64,000 bases of DNA from Artemisia argyi (GCA_030686995.1 CM060704.1:114988042-115052041); one strand, 5' to 3'; positions 35,591 through 47,729 are shown, numbered from the stretch's first letter. Numbers and translations: made by a program. Notes: generated by a model from the sequence alone, not told the origin.

Positions 35591-36960
35591 TAGTCTGTTA
35601 ATGTCACAGTTTCTTACGTTATCTCTCACTTGCGATTATTTTATCTAATCAAACTTCTATTCACATTTTCAGTTTCTATTCAAATTATACGATGCATTTG
35701 TTGCAGCAGTGGATATAGGAAACATAAAAACAATGCCAAACAAAGGTTTTCCAGATGATCCTCAACCCACTCCATGGTTAGTAGCCCATTTGCATATTAC
35801 ATTAGCTATCTATTATAGTTTCTTTTTAATGTTGGGCTACTTATATAGTCAGTACCAAATCTAAGAGTCCGTAATGTAATGTTTGTATGCTGTGCAGGTC
35901 GAGACCTATTGGAAATGAAGTTACCGGGACTGAATTTGGTACGACAAATTGACAGGTTGAAGTTACAGAAGGAAAGACAACAAATCAGCTCTTGACAATG
36001 CACAAGAATGGTGCTCTCATTCAGGTACTTGTTCATTTTCAATTGAAATTATGAAACAAAAAAATACAACGTATCTGTAGGGTGTTTGGGATTATGGCCC
36101 AAGCGTCCAACCTCTATTGGTTGCTACCGGTTTTCCCATTCCGTTTAAAAAGAAAAAACTGTAAAACAACTGTAGCAGTCACTGTTGAACCCCGTAATGC
36201 GGGTGTAATCACCCCGTTTTGTTGCTTAAATAGATAAGGTGTTAGTAAAAAGAGAAGATGTGCAAGTAGGTATTAAAAACAACGCTTACATGACACTGAA
36301 GCTACCACATGGATAAAACATCTATTATCCCTGGATATTGCTATGGGCTTATAATAGTTGTGTTGTGACTGTAGACCTATAGTGTGTTAAAGACATTATT
36401 CTTAAACTGCATGATTCGTCTCCAATTCTCAAACAGGTAAAAAAAGTTAGATTCAATAAAATTGCCACAGTTTTAGCCAACTCATTCTGAATTTTATGTT
36501 TACAGGGTGAGGTGAATCGAAAACTACTGTGACCGAGAACAGTTTAAGTGTTTTGCCCGATGACTTTGATTACGTGTTGAGTTTTACGGAGTCAAGGAAG
36601 GGTACGATTAGAAGCAAGGCAAAAAAAGGTAAGGTGAGCAAGGCACGTAAAATATTTACCATGAATGTTTAGTTATTATCATTTGGTGTTTGAGTTGATG
36701 TTATCTGCCTCTGCAACTGTGACGACATCACATCTACTTTTTACACCGGCAAAAACAACCCTAAACTCACAATCATCCGACGACCTTCTCGAAACGCAAG
36801 GTCACGTTTTCTTAACTCATAGTCTGTTTCTTTCTAAATTTTAGTTAGATTGTGGTTTGGTTCTAACAAATGTATGCTTCAAAAATCAGCTGTAATGATA
36901 AATTTTCCGAATCTTATTTTTTCATTTTTTTTAGATTTTGGGTTCTAATATATTTAGCTT

Positions 36961-37108
36961 CTATGGATTATTCTAAATGCAGACGAGTCAAAAGTTCATT
37001 AAGCACTATCAATGGGAAGGTTGTTGAGCTTCGCTATGGATTTATTCTAAATCCAGATGAGTCAAAAGTTCATCAAACACTATCAATGGGAAGGTTGTTG
37101 AGCTTCAT
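36961..37108 (+). repeat. 74-bp tandem duplication in the Helitron candidate
   Basis: CTATGGATTnATTCTAAAT to GGGAAGGTTGTTGAGCTTC occurs twice at a period of about 74 bp, with a few substitutions. Confidence 0.8.
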
Positions 37109-39940
37109 GATATTAGGCAGGTAAAACTTTTTTTTTCAGTAATTAATTTTTTCTTACTGCACACTATATTGATTTTTGTTTTTGATTTTTTAAATTGATT
37201 CCATGATCTTAGAATTTATGTGTTTGAGGGGGAGTTTGAATGGATTTTTGGTATCTTTTAGGTCCTGTTGCTGGTACTACTGATGGCATAAAACCGCTAC
37301 AACATCGTTCCTTTTGCTATTCAGAAGGAGTTGCTTATTCAAATTAAGGTCAATTAATTTCTTATTAATTTCTTTGGTTTTATAACTAATATGTGTTATT
37401 AAATTTAGGTTAGTTAAATATTTGTGAGATGGACATGAAATTTTGGGGTTTTGGTTTGGATTGATTTGTTTTGATGAAGATGGTGTTTTGGGTTGTAGGT
37501 AAAAAACTAAAAAACAATCCTTATTCACAACATAATTCTTGAACCTTATTCACCTTTGAACCTGATGGCCTTATATTTGTTGTATTTTGTTGGTTGGTTT
37601 TGAAGGTGGTCGTTGAAAAGGCGTTGGATTCCTCTGGAAATCTGCCATGCCCAAAGGAACCACAACTGGAAGTTCCACAAACGGGCAGAACAAGTTGTTG
37701 TCGAAGCCAACCCAAACCCAGTGGTATGGCAAATGGCTTTCACTTTTGCAATTTCACTTATTAAGCAATTTCTTTTACAATAGTTAAATGACTAATGTGG
37801 TATTCATAATATTAAACCATTCTTAGACCTGCTTAATATATTGACACTAATAAAATATACAACAGTGTTTCATATGTATTGACACTAATAATCTCAATTT
37901 GAGTTAAATGATTTATGGGGTTTTAAATCGGGAAAAAGTGTAATGAAGTAAGGTGAGGATAATATGCCTTAGAACTGGGAATACATGAAATGAAGTAAGA
38001 GTTAAACCGGGAAAAGTGAAAATTTGTTTTCCTTGTTTGAATAGAGAACCTCAGCAGCCAATTTCATCGATTGATAACCATCCTATCTGCCTTTAAGCAT
38101 GCTTTTCGCACCTTTTCATTCTTATTTTTTTAAGCATATAAGTTGTTTGAAGCAAGAAATAGCACAGAAGGGATATTGCGCAAAAAAATATAAAAGTACT
38201 TTCATTGTGCCTATTTACAGGTTTGTGAATCATAACGGAACTTAATGATACCAATTCCACTCAGTGGCTGGAACCAAAACGTGTGGTAGACGCTAACGGG
38301 TCAAAACAGAAACTTTTATACGGGTAAGGCCTGATACTTCAATACAATTCGAATTAAGTCAGGTCAGGTTGAACCATGTAAGACCCGTGTACCTATGACA
38401 TTGTTGTTGTTGTTAAAAAGTTGTTTAATTACTTATTTTAATGTTAATTTTACATGATTTTCTGTAAAAGGTGAAAGAAGAAACATCGATCCCTTGGTAA
38501 CTTGGAGGCGACTTAATAAGCCAGTCACAAGGTTTGTCGTTCACCTTTCCCTTCATTTGGCAACTTATTTTATTGTAGTTTACTTAATTTGATGAAATAT
38601 TTGTTATTTTTCGTCCACAAGCCCGACATTGTGGGAACACTGGGTTGGTCAGAGATTTAGTCAAAACGTCCTCGCTAGCAAGCTTGCATTGATCTAAATT
38701 CAAGGTATGCTTATAAAACTTTACATGCTGTGGATTTGAGTATATCACATTTACTGTCTTGGTACTTAAGCGTAACTTAAATTATCGTTTTATATTGCAT
38801 TTGCTATCAAAGAAAACAAACAAACAACAACAACTCACCTTTTTTCCACAGAATTTCGGGAACCGAAGTTGGAGCTGCTCGATATGTGGTTTGTCAGCTG
38901 AAAACTAATGGTATAATAAATGAAGTTGTGCAAACCGGTAAGTAGCATTCTTGCAAACCGGTATGTACCATGGTTCTGTCACCACTCTTAAGAAATCAAA
39001 GTTAGCGAGTTGATGGAATGGTACATAGATACACGGTCGTTGCAAAGATTATGTATATTAAAAAGAAAACCATTTGATTTTGTGCTGGTAGTAAGTACAA
39101 AATATCCCTTATTATCATGGCCTAAGATCACGTTAGTAATTGCATAGTTAGATTGTGGTACTAAATCTGTTTTTTTATGCTCTTTTCAATGTGGTTGAAC
39201 TGAATGCTTAACATATAACCAACATTGGTTGTGGAACCCATTTTATGTTCACATTAGCATTTGTGATTTAACAATTTAGTTGTTGTTGTGCAGTTTCATC
39301 TGCTTCTTAATACTTTAAATAATTATGCTGGCAAATAATTAAATTACAGCAGGCTATTGCTTCAGTCATGGCACAATACTACCATATTTGATGACACCCT
39401 ACTAGACGAAGAGGTTGATATTTATCTCTTTTATTTTTCAGATCTGTATTCATGTTGCTTATTGCCATATTAATGACATCCTTCTTGCCTCAGTTGCATT
39501 AAAACTATTATTTCTACTGAATTTCTTTGGTTTTTCTGCAGACCTACACACATAAGGAATTTTGAACAAAACTATAAATACAGACCAATAACTTTCAATA
39601 CCAAGGATGCGGAAAAAGAAAAGTGTGGCTGGACATGTGAGTCAACCGGTTTATGAAGCAACTTTGAACCAGGCTACTGCATTATTAATATGTGTTTGGA
39701 GCAGACCAACAAACTTTTTAGTAGGACTGTGTTTTTTTTTCATTGTAATAGTCCAGATTTGAAAGGTTAGTGACTAGTTGACCACTTAGCAATGGCCTCT
39801 ATTAACTACCATTTCATATTATCTTTTGATTTAGTACAAATATTGCTCTAAACCAAAGTATGCATAAAGAAATATGCGCAAAATAATATAAACATGAGAA
39901 AAAACATACAAACGTCAACAAAGCGCTCTCGCAGCAACGC
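37109..39940 (+). other. Rest of the Helitron candidate
   Basis: Only scattered open blocks (for example 37600-37725) and a (TTG)n tract near 38401 are visible. No complete gene. Confidence 0.3.
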
Positions 39941-39957
39941 GCGGGCTACCCCGCTCG

Positions 39958-40874
39958 TTACTTATAATGGAAAGAATTGTTTTACAAAGCTTGTATGATA
40001 CACATAATTAAAGTAGGAAAAAAAATAAATAATAAATGTCTTAAATTATATAAACTTGTAACAATCTAGAAGATTAAATATCTTCAATTCTATAAATTTG
40101 TAACAACCAAAAAAATTAAATGTCATTCAATATTATTAACTATAAACTTGTAACAGTCCTCTAATATTCATATAAATTACACAACTCTTAAAAAAAAAAA
40201 AAAAGACGAAAAAAACAAAACTATCTTCACTTTCTCATATTCGATCTTCAGTTTCTTTAGAAATATGCTTGTTGGGAACCATATCTGACTTCAAAAATCT
40301 ATAACAAATTTGTTATATTCTTTCTTTGTTTCATTCGTACAAGACACAACAAAAACAAACATCTTTGGTGTTGGGGTTAGTAGCAGAAAAACACCAACAA
40401 AGATCAAGGTGTGTTGTTGTTTGAAAGAAAACCATTAAAGTGTTATTATGATTTGGTTGGAAGAAAAAGTGTAGTGTTTGGTGGGTACGAATAGTTCGAA
40501 GAAAATAGGGTTAAATGTGTTGATATTCAGGTTCTTAAATAGATAAATAGTTTGGGTTAGTTAAAGTTAGATTTAGGTTGATACATTTTGTTAGGGCCTC
40601 CATATCTATGCTACTTTATAATGGATTTATAACTTTTTATAAGAGAAAGTCTTAAAAAAAATAAGCCTACACACTTAGGTATAAAAAGATAGTCAATAGC
40701 TTGCATACACATAATTAAAAGTTGATTAATTGTCTTAAATTATTTGAACTTGTAACAACACATTTAAAAAATATGTAACAGCCCATTTTATAATGGGTAT
40801 TTATATAGAGCTTTAGACTTTAAGTTGTAGAGGTATTCGTGATTTTAAAGTCAAAGTACTAACTTTCTTTTTAA
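39958..40874. other. AT-rich spacer
   Basis: TAAACTTGTAACA-type phrases recur near 40065, 40105, 40145 and 40747, suggesting an old diverged repeat. No gene seen. Confidence 0.4.
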
Positions 40875-40876
40875 TA

Positions 40877-41131
40877 CTCCCTTCGTCTCATTTTTATTGT
40901 CCACTATTGACTTTTTTAGTCTTTCTTCTTCAACTTTGACCTTAAATATTTTTGTGGGTGTTATATAGTATTTGATGCAAAATATATAAATGGATTGAGT
41001 TTTAAGTGTACTTTTCAATGGTATAATTTTTTTCATCAAGTATTATATAATAAAAAATATATTTATGGTCAAAGTTGAACTAGTTTGACTTTGAAAATTC
41101 AAACTGGACAATAATTTTGAGACGGAGGGAG
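40877..41131. mobile_element. Stowaway (Tc1/Mariner) MITE, TSD TA
   Basis: CTCCCTTCGTCTCA at the left and TGAGACGGAGGGAG at the right are the classic Stowaway ends, flanked by TA (40875-40876, 41132-41133). It is 255 bp long, AT-rich and non-coding. Confidence 0.92.
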
Positions 41132-41133
41132 TA

Positions 41134-42239
41134 GTACATTATTGTTCAAAAAAGGTCTACCAAAACTCAAATAATATTATGTATTGATACAGAAACACTT
41201 GATAAAATATGTTCGATGTTTTGATATAAGTGAGCTTGGATTGAATTGGACACTACTTGACCCGACCCGACTCGTTAACTATTTGATATGTTGAATTTTT
41301 GCTAAAAACGGGAACCAATTTAGATTTACGGCTGAAATACTGTACCATCGTAAAAAAGGTACTTTCAAAAAGATTATCGCTGAAAAATATAATCACACAG
41401 ATACCCGCCGCTGCAACGTGCGTGATACCCGGCTATTCTTTGTATAAAGTATTTATTTACCTTGTTTGTAGCTATTACTACAAACTTACCAGTGAATCAG
41501 TGATAGTGATATTAGTCTAAAATTTTAGATCATTATTTTCCTAGAAGGATAAATTTAATTTAAAAAAACCCTTAGGCTACGCACACTAGTAATCATCAAC
41601 GACTTTTATTTTTTTTGTCACATCAAATTTTTTTCTCCGACCACTTACAGACGACTGTTTATCACATCAAAACGACCTACACTACAAAAAGCATACCATA
41701 CAAAAAAAACATTTTAATTTAATTAAAACACACACAAACACATACACGACTTTGGTAGTGATCTCGACCCAAATACCGGAACGACCATCACCGACCAAAT
41801 CAACATCAAGGCCGACCGACCCTGCTATATGCCCAGCCATGTGATACCACATAAATATAGTCTTTAAAGCAATAATAAAGAAAATTAAAAGTTTATTTTT
41901 TTTTTCCGTTTCAATTATTTATGACAGCTAACTTTTATTTTTCATCACATGATAAGGGCATCTATTTGACGCACTTCCGTTTCAATGCATGATAGCCACT
42001 TATCATATTGTATTCAAGAATCTACCAAAGCTTGATTGCCACGATGATATATTCTTCCTCTACTAAAGCAATAAATTATTGGTTATCATTTTGTTTTTAT
42101 CAGAAAATGTGAAAAAAGAGAAACGCTATAAACCTCAAGCGAATTATTACGACCGTACACGCCACAATCAAAGATCACACGACATAAGAGGATTCTGATG
42201 CAGATAAGTAACTATGGGCGTTTAGTTTACTAAAATTTT
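41134..42239. other. Spacer with a dispersed repeat and a possible CACTA end
   Basis: CACTACAAAAAGCA at about 41682 followed by CGACC-rich sequence could be a CACTA terminus, but no partner end was found. Bases 41948-42064 are the second copy of the repeat at 21777-21900. No gene was recognised. Confidence 0.35.
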
Positions 42240-42324
42240 GTGTAATTTATTGTAATTGTAATTTGAAGGTTGAAAGATAAAGATACCTAACATATTATTC
42301 CAAATAAACAGGTCTACGCAATGT

Positions 42325-42609
42325 TAAGAATATGTTGGAAGGCGTGTATTCTGTTGCTTGGTGGTATATTTGAGGTCTGTGAAACTGCTTTATTTTTAAT
42401 AAGACGCCTCCGAGAAGATCGGTGATTTTTGACGACATTGTGTCGTATTCTTTTACTTGGTGTTCAAGTCGTTGTAATACGATCTTTTCGTGGGATTCTT
42501 GGTTAAAAAACCCACATTTAATTTCTTTGTAATGTTTCTTCTAGCTTCGTGCTGGTTTTATAAAATTTGCCGTTCTAAAATAATTAAAAAAAAAAAAAAA
42601 AAAAAAAAA
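42325..42609 (+). pseudogene. 5'-truncated L1-type LINE insertion with 13-bp TSD
   Basis: GTCTACGCAATGT at 42312-42324 and 42610-42622 flanks 285 bp ending in a poly-A tail. The plus-strand frame reads AWWYI, stop, then NCFIFNK, IFDDIVSYSFTW and SWDSWLKNP. This WW-I-W...F...DDI...SF.W...W..W pattern is the C-terminal end of plant L1 reverse-transcriptase proteins. Two internal stops are seen. The truncation point and poly-A fit target-primed reverse transcription. The RT catalytic domain is not included. Confidence 0.85.
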
Positions 42610-43145
42610 GTCTACGCAATGTACTTTATAAATTGTCAAAATACGCAACATATTTTTAAATAATTTTCTATCTAGCTAATACGACCGGTTGCTAGCAGGC
42701 CAACGTTTACACAGTTGGTCCTCAGACTGGCCAAATTGGCGCAGTTGATCCTATTTTGGAAACAATCGTTTAAAAAAAAAAAAAAAAAAAAAAAAAATTA
42801 AATTCTTTTCCTTAAAATCTAGATAAAATCTTTTCTTTTAGAAAAAAAGTAAAACTTATAAAAGAAATGGATAAATCCTTTTATACATTTTTTATTTCTA
42901 TTAAGTTTTATTATTATTTTTTTTTATCTAGATAAATTTTTATATTTTTTAAAAAATCTTGAAAAATAAATACAAATTAAAAAGTCTGGCAATTTAAAAA
43001 AAAAAAAATCTGGAAAAAAAATTAAAAATTTGATTTGTTTTTTTTATTTTTTATTTTTTTTGAAAAATCTGGATAATTTTTATTTTTAAAAAATTATAAT
43101 TTTCAAGATTTTTAAATAATATAAAAAATGTATCCATATTAAAAA

Positions 43146-44729
43146 GGGCAAATGACACAAAAATGTATCAAACTTAGGGTCCATTTTCAATCAAGGTACT
43201 TTTATATTTTTCTTGCATAAAAAGGTACCCAACAATTTTTTTTGGAGGATTTGAGTTTTTTTACTAACGTTTGTTAACTCACTTCGTTAGTAAATTACAT
43301 GTTTGGTCCTCCATTTTGTATACGCATTTCATGCACCATCTACCATCACCACCAACTGCCGCCACCACCACTAGAAGCTACCACCACTGCTGCCACCAAC
43401 ACCACCCTTCCCCACCACCAATAGCAACTACCACCACTGCCGCCGCCACCACCACCCTTTTCCCACCACCCACCTCCACCACGACAAACATCATCTTTCT
43501 TTTGTTCGTGAAAATATCTCGCACTTAAATCACTAGTTTCTTTCAGACATTTTCACAAACACTTAATGTGCACCCATCAACAGATTTGGGATATATTCGT
43601 ACTATTGCACCATGCTTCTGACTCCCCTGATGTGCCATAACAGATTTGGGATACCTTCGTACTGTTGCACCATGCTTATGAATGTTCTTACTTACACTTT
43701 GCAGTTGTGTCTCATTTTTGTTTCAAACATGAAATTGCCCAACAATATGTGAGGAATACAGCTGGGGATATATCTTCAAATTGACAATTTATCATCTTTT
43801 CACAAAAAAAAGGTCAACTGATCAAGTAATGCAAAAACCGCTCCTACCCATCTATCAAGAAGATTGCCGAGCAGCTGTTTATTTTGAACTACCAAGAGCC
43901 CCCACTCCTACCCCTCTGGTCTTCTCTCAAACTTTAATAAATTTATCAGCACCAACTTGTGCTACCAGAAATGAAGCGATATTTATTTTCAATTTGCTAT
44001 CTTGTCAATGCACCTGACAATGCAGTGTTCCATGATCGATTTTGGACCCTGCAACTGGCATACCAGATGACGTGTTTAAGGCATCTATGATCAAGCGCCA
44101 CCGCGAGGATCTACGGAAGTCAAGTAAAACAGTGGTTGCAGATTCATCAGCACCATCTGTGCTCAAGCGCCACCGTGATCATCTTGGCAAGTCAAGTGAA
44201 ACCATGGATATGGATCTGGATGTTTTGCACCAGCCTTGTTATAATATTAAAAGGTTATTGTTCTAAAATAATTTGGTTTATCATCATTGTGCATATGAGG
44301 GAAAAATGAGTTGCATTCTTAACATTAGATTGCCTCACAAACAAAGAAAGATAATGTTTGTGGTGGTGGAGGTGGGTGGTGGGGAAGGGTGGTGTTGGTG
44401 GTGGCGGCGGCGGTGGTGGTAGCTGCTGTTGGTAAGGGTGGTGTTGGTGGCGGCAGTGGTGGTAGCTTCTGGCGGTGGTGGTGAACGATGGTGGTGGCAG
44501 TTGGTGATGGTGGCGGCGGTTGGTAGTGATGGTGGATGGTGCATGAAATGGGTATACAAACTCGAGGACCAAAAATGTAATTTACTAACGAAGTGAGTTA
44601 ACAAACGTTAGTAAAAAACCCAAATTCGCAAAAAAAAAATTGTTGGGTACCTTTTTATGCAAGGAAAAAAGAAAAGTACCTTGATTGAAAATGAACCCTA
44701 AGTTTGATACCTTTTTGTGCCATTTGCCC
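43146..44729. mobile_element. Non-autonomous Mutator-like element, TSD TATTAAAAA
   Basis: Inverted repeats of about 390 bp start GGGCAAATGACAC (43146) and end GTGCCATTTGCCC (44729), flanked by perfect 9-bp direct repeats TATTAAAAA (43137-43145, 44730-44738). The arms contain CACCACC-type runs; frames there encode His/Pro/Thr stretches and are not genes. The arm ends include ACTAACGTTTGTTAACTC, itself partly palindromic. The interior (about 43540-44335) is probably captured DNA. Confidence 0.9.
43781..44266 (+). pseudogene. Possible captured gene fragment inside the MULE
   Basis: Two short frames (43781-44017 and 44042-44266) lie between the inverted repeats. The second has a repeated KRHREDLRKSSKT / KRHRDHLGKSSET unit encoded by two near copies of a 66-72 bp segment (near 44092 and 44164). 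Less AT-rich composition than the flanks supports capture. The source gene is unknown. Confidence 0.35.
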
Positions 44730-44740
44730 TATTAAAAAGG

Positions 44741-44777
<37 letters not shown>

Positions 44778-45325
44778 ATAAAATGTATGAATAAAAATTT
44801 ATCCAACTAAAAAAAAAGATTTTATCCCGATTTTAAGAAGAAAAAAAATTAAAAGTTTTAAGAAAAAAATTTAAAAAGCTTTTTTTTTTTTTTTTTATCA
44901 TTATTATTTTTTTAATAACGAGTGTTACCAAAATAGGATTAAATGCGCGAATTCGGTCCAATTTAGGGACCAGTGGTGTAACTTTTAATTATTTGGTAAC
45001 CTGTTAACCTGCTATTAACCGGTCATATTAGCTAGATCGAAGATTATTTGAAAATATGTTCCGTATCTTTGACAATTTACAAAGTATATTACATAAACTT
45101 ATTTATTTAAAAAAATATGTCACGTATCTTTAGCTTTCACCCTATTTTGAATTACATTTCAATCGTGTTTTATTCAAAAAAAGGAATAAATTAAAATTCA
45201 AAATTCTACAAGTTGATATCAGTATTATCTTCTATCGTTGTTATTATGATATTAAAAACTCAAGAGATTTATTATTATTATTATTGTTATTATTTTAACA
45301 TCACTTTATTAGAAATACATAGAAA

Positions 45326-45694
45326 TTACAAGAAATTAGTGGGAAGCCGAGATACTAACTGGGTTCCCACTCCTCTAGCTATAGAAAAGCTAATTCTACT
45401 AAATATATGAGTAACAACACGTGCTCCAATGTCTTGTGTCATAGAGAACTTTCGGATGCGCTTCAGTAAGGTCAATGCATCCTTCTCAAGTTCCCCAAAA
45501 GAAGAGAAAGAGAAGGGGAGGAACCCATATCCAATATTCGCGCACTTAGCCTCATATTTGATGCGTTTACGTTGTGCAGCCTCAATAACCGCACGACCCG
45601 GCACAAAATCAACCATACCACTTTGCGTAAAAGGCGATGATCCAGTCAAATCAACACATACATCAAGCTCTCCATCCCACGAGTAAAGCAACAT
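45326..45694 (-). pseudogene. Retroelement-associated C-terminal domain, copy 1
   Basis: The frame is open for 122 residues: YSWDGELDVCVDLTGSSPFT, FVPGRAVIEAAQRKRIKYEA, GYGFLPFSFSSFGELEKDA and a C-terminal VGTQLVSRLP. This segment occurs at the end of many plant reverse-transcriptase-annotated proteins. The spacing D-x-C-x-D...K-x-K/Y resembles a PD-(D/E)XK-like nuclease, which is an inference. It is cut at its 5' side by an (ATT)n repeat and followed, on the minus strand, by an (AAT)n-type tail at 45269-45298, consistent with a truncated retro-insertion. Confidence 0.55.
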
Positions 45695-45704
45695 ATCAAC
45701 TGGA

Positions 45705-45829
<125 letters not shown>

Positions 45830-45839
45830 TTAGGGAGCT

Positions 45840-46190
45840 AAGATACTATATGGACCCTCACTCTTTCAGTTATGGTGAAGACCTAGTTTACGTCAAATGC
45901 GTAGATCCAATTAGATCCACACACACATCAGGGCCTTCATCCCATGACTAAAGTAACATGTCCGCTGTACTTAAGGGTTTGTCACGCCCGGCCCATCACC
46001 CATCCCAATATCAACTTTCTTACCAGCTAAAATCCCTGACTAATAGCAGATGTCGACGAGGGTATCACGCACAACATGATGACGATGTTTAATACCAGCA
46101 CACGATAAAACATGGTCTCAATAAATATCCTCAACAACAAAATCCCTAGAGCTAGCTGAACAAGGCTCTATTACGATGCCATTGACACTA
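45840..46190 (-). pseudogene. Retroelement-associated C-terminal domain, copy 2, heavily decayed
   Basis: The minus strand reads HHVVRDTLVDICY, stop, SGILAGKKVDIGMGDGPG, then a shifted DVCVDLIGSTH equivalent to the DVCVDLTGSSP of copy 1. It includes sequence upstream of what copy 1 retains, but lacks the middle. Several stops and shifts are present. Confidence 0.55.
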
Positions 46191-46375
46191 ATTATAACTT
46201 AAGGTCTCTAAAATAAATTTGACTTCGGGTTTCAACTAGTTACTTTCACTTTAGGTGTAAAAAGTGTTGTAAAATTGTATTAAAACGGCCATCTTTTTTT
46301 AAATAATTTAACTAAAAGGGATTTGTGATTATTATCTCAAAAGTGTACGTGATTTATAAAACCAATTTGGTATAA
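46191..46375. other. AT-rich spacer
   Basis: Nothing recognisable. Confidence 0.4.
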
Positions 46376-46383
46376 CAACAAAC

Positions 46384-46912
46384 TAGGGATGAGAACGGTA
46401 CCGGTCCCGTACCGAATTAGTGGTACCGATTTTTTCTCGAGCATAAATAGTGGTACCGGTACCGTACCGAACGGGATTCGGATACCGGTACCGGTTCCGG
46501 TTCCGGGAAATCGAGAATTTCCCGTTTTTATTCGGGAATTTCCCGATTTGCTACTGGTCCCGTACCGAATTAGTGGTCCCGATTTTTTTTCACCTTATTT
46601 CTTAGTCCCGGTACCGTACTGTATATCGGGAACGGTATCGGTACGGTTCCGGTTCGGTTTCGGGATTCGGGTCGAAATGGTCTGAAGCATGAACAGAATC
46701 GCCTTTGTTCCGAAGGCCTAGCGAGTTAAGAGAGTTCCTTTTTTCTTTTTTCAAAGGCAGTCCTTTTCTTTCCCCGGACCGATGACTCGCTTGTTCAGTA
46801 CTGCTAACTATTATTGGAGAATTCCGTCCCCTTGGGACTACCAGTAGCTTCGGTTGTTGAATCTCGTGCAAGTTAGGTTGTGGTTGTATTGGCTGCAAGC
46901 GGAACATCCCTA
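46384..46912. mobile_element. hAT-type MITE rich in GGTACCG
   Basis: TAGGGATG (46384-46391) and CATCCCTA (46905-46912) are inverted ends; flanks CAACAAAC (46376-46383) and AAACAAAC (46913-46920) match at 7 of 8. The left half has many overlapping GGTACCGGTACCG and TTCCCG units, which give it strong secondary structure. Confidence 0.8.
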
Positions 46913-46920
46913 AAACAAAC

Positions 46921-47281
46921 TTGACAAATTACAATAAAATTATTGTGACTATTAAGACAGTTATGCTAAAATTGTATCAATATTCACATGTAGTGTACCA
47001 AAATTCAAGTTTCTAAACATACACTAGTTATGAACCTAAAATTTGCTTCCCTCCCACTGTGTTTGTATTTGCTGACATAAAGGGGTGTTTGGTTTTGGTC
47101 ATAACAACAGTAAACACAATAAGATACAACAAACAAGATTAACCTAGAAACCATAGAATTATATATGCATAATAGTAGCAAATGGCAATTAGACTACAAG
47201 AACATTAAAAGCCTAAAACAAGAACCCAAAAGACCTAATTAACCTACCCCTGGAAATACCCTAAATTAAGACCCCATTACA
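46921..47281. other. Spacer, no feature seen
   Basis: AT-rich sequence that may include the 3' flank of the ORF at 47282-47638. Confidence 0.4.
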
Positions 47282-47638
47282 CTAATTATTTTCAGCCATT
47301 TTCTGAACAAAACCTTCCTGCATACGAATATTAGCATCAGCTTGACCATACACCTTGATCAAACTTGCAAGTAGGTCGATTTCAATGGATTGGGTTTTCC
47401 TTAACGACTCCAAATTGTCAAGCGCCACACCACACGGTCCCAAAGCTTCATTATCCTGAATCAACTCCCTACACTTTGGTATCATCCTCTTGAGATGCTC
47501 AATAGCAGCACGAATAAGGTTTTTAAAAAACCCTGCTTCAACAGCCTCTTGACCAAACCAAAGGCTCATACGATAATGTAATCCTGGTGAATCGGCCACT
47601 TGCATGAGTTCATTCAACATTAGAAAATCTTCTTCCAT
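47282..47638 (-). CDS. Intact 118-residue helical ORF, function unknown
   Basis: A single open frame starts at the ATG at 47638 and begins MEEDFLMLNELMQVADSPG. It is predicted mostly alpha-helical, with patterned hydrophobics, one GPCG turn and an acidic C-terminus ending KMAENN. There is no signal peptide or membrane segment. No stop or shift interrupts it, and base composition is more balanced than its surroundings, so it may be a small gene or a preserved exon. Its neighbours are a hAT MITE and the F-box-type pseudogene on the same strand. I do not recognise a family. Confidence 0.45.
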   Translation of the reverse strand: MEEDFLMLNELMQVADSPGLHYRMSLWFGQEAVEAGFFKNLIRAAIEHLKRMIPKCRELIQDNEALGPCGVALDNLESLRKTQSIEIDLLASLIKVYGQADANIRMQEGFVQKMAENN

Positions 47639-47729
47639 GGGGAAATGTGAGGAAAAGCTTGTTGATGGGTTTATTGGGTTACGCGCTAAAGTTAATACCT
47701 TCCCAGTGAAGAGACGGTGAATGGGTTTA

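Larger units (their letters stand above)
34033..39957 (+). mobile_element. Helitron-like element (candidate)
   Basis: It begins TCTATACTAATATATAAAA after an A, a start typical of plant Helitrons. It ends near GCAACGCGCGGGCTACCCCG followed by CTCG and T; GCGGG/CCCGC can form a small hairpin at 39941-39954. The canonical end is CTRR, so CTCG is one base off. No terminal inverted repeats and no target duplication are seen, as expected. No Rep/helicase ORF is recognised; the interior has exon-like blocks separated by GT...AG intervals. Confidence 0.55.
42240..45170. mobile_element. Long-inverted-repeat element containing a LINE and a MULE insertion
   Basis: GTAATTTGAAGG to CCTATTTTGG (42260-42765, LINE removed) recurs inverted at about 44935-45150: CTTTATAAATTGTCAAA, CTATCTAGCTAATACGACCG and GATCCTATTTTGG all have inverted partners. 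The arms are clearly diverged, so the element is old. Exact ends and a target duplication could not be fixed. Confidence 0.6.

Noticed and set aside
41395..41445. ACCCGCCGCTGCAACGTGCG, resembling a Helitron 3' end
   Set aside because: No matching CTRR end or 5' terminus could be fixed; the similarity is short.
41682..41830. CACTACAAAAAGCA followed by CGACC-rich DNA as a CACTA transposon
   Set aside because: Only one possible end was seen; no inverted partner or 3-bp target duplication.
43271..43528. His/Thr/Pro-rich frame in the MULE arm, mirrored at 44255-44604
   Set aside because: Simple CACCAC-type repeats in terminal inverted repeats, not a gene.
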